Source: Perkinsus olseni
Lineage: Eukaryota; Perkinsozoa; Perkinsida
NCBI GenBank assembly: GCA_013115125.1
Contig: JABANN010000044.1
Coordinates: 1-64,000 of the forward strand
DNA length: 64,000 nt
Reading direction: 5' to 3'
Part shown: one piece after another, positions 63,790 to 64,000 of the stretch
Position numbering within the stretch: the stretch's first letter is position 1
How the letters are laid out: every line of letters begins with the position of its first letter
Notes under the pieces: model-generated
The model's database searches: none
The model's input: only the letters and a program-made list of their open reading frames with translations
What the model was told of the DNA's origin: nothing
Translations under genes and position numbers: made by a program

Positions 63790-64000
63790 CTAATTGAAAT
63801 CCCCGAGTGATTTCCCAGCCCGAAGCTCCATCGTGCCGGGTTTAAACAGCATCTTCATTTCCTCCAAAGTCAAGCTTCGACCTTCGTCCTTCTGCAGGGC
63901 GGCCGCGTCGCTTGCGTCGAAGGCCATATTAGTGAGCCGACTCTTGCCAGCTTGAAGACTCATGATTCGCTGGTCGATAGAGTCGCGTACGACGAAGCGA
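63790..64000 (-). CDS. SNF2-family ATPase, RAD16/HLTF-like, C-terminal end only
   Basis: The frame is open at the window edge and ends at TAG 63792-63790. It reads RFVVRDSIDQRIMSLQAGKS and, after a short variable stretch, EGRSLTLEEMKMLFKPGTM. In RAD16-type SNF2 proteins the last helicase motif region has R-F-x-[IV]-x-[DN]-[ST]-I-E-E-R-I-x-x-L-Q and the chain ends at S-L-T-x-E-[DE]-[LM]-x-x-L-F; both are seen here. These enzymes remodel chromatin in nucleotide-excision or post-replication repair and often carry a RING finger. The catalytic part lies beyond the window. Confidence 0.8.
   Translation of the reverse strand, partial: RFVVRDSIDQRIMSLQAGKSRLTNMAFDASDAAALQKDEGRSLTLEEMKMLFKPGTMELRAGKSLGDFN

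Noticed and set aside
1-64000. CRISPR arrays, bacterial operons, rRNA genes or a dinoflagellate-type spliced leader
   Set aside because: No regularly spaced repeats, no bacterial gene order and no rRNA-like or spliced-leader-like sequence were seen on either strand.

Overview
The window looks like nuclear DNA of an alveolate protist, most likely a perkinsid (Perkinsus). Most genes are cut by very short GT-AG introns (about 40-80 nt), genes lie densely on both strands, and families expand in tandem. The species call is inference; no search was run.

Layout. 1-1.5 kb: no gene seen. 1.6-3.2 kb (+): a TIR-like membrane protein, broken by a 32-nt foldback insertion. 3.2-6.6 kb (+): a duplicated pair of unrecognised genes. 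7.0-14.6 kb (-): several intron-dense genes that I can only partly model (a possible mitochondrial uS2, an EF-hand protein, unrecognised pieces). 14.7-16.6 kb (-): a gene ending in a ubiquitin-like domain of SF3A1 type. 16.9-27.1 kb (-): the complete spliceosomal helicase BRR2. 27.8-28.7 kb (+): a TLC-domain membrane protein. 30.8-37.2 kb (-): three intronless SLC37-like transporters in tandem. 37.7-44.5 kb (-): a multi-pass membrane protein and a Gln-rich protein. 44.7-53.5 kb (-): five tandem members of a four-repeat family of about 500 residues, one of them a pseudogene. 53.7-61.2 kb (+): a DHHC palmitoyltransferase, a PX-domain protein and a long acidic protein. 61.4-64.0 kb (-): a bestrophin-like channel, two small proteins (one TM-anchored, one secreted) and the 3' end of a RAD16-like SNF2 ATPase.

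The strongest unusual signal is in the introns. Three short sequence families recur inside precisely excised introns of unrelated genes, in both orientations: (a) tRNA T-arm/B-box-like pieces, (b) a 13-nt core GGCGGAGCGAAGC, and (c) TTTCGTGGCGCGCGAC, which usually abuts the splice donor. This suggests small mobile introner-like elements, some possibly tRNA-derived. BRR2 alone carries all three. Related motifs also occur in coding sequence, at the same inter-domain linker of two members of the tandem array.

A second signal is two almost perfect palindromes with a one-base centre (2499-2541 and 8051-8115), which look like foldback template-switch events or assembly artefacts.
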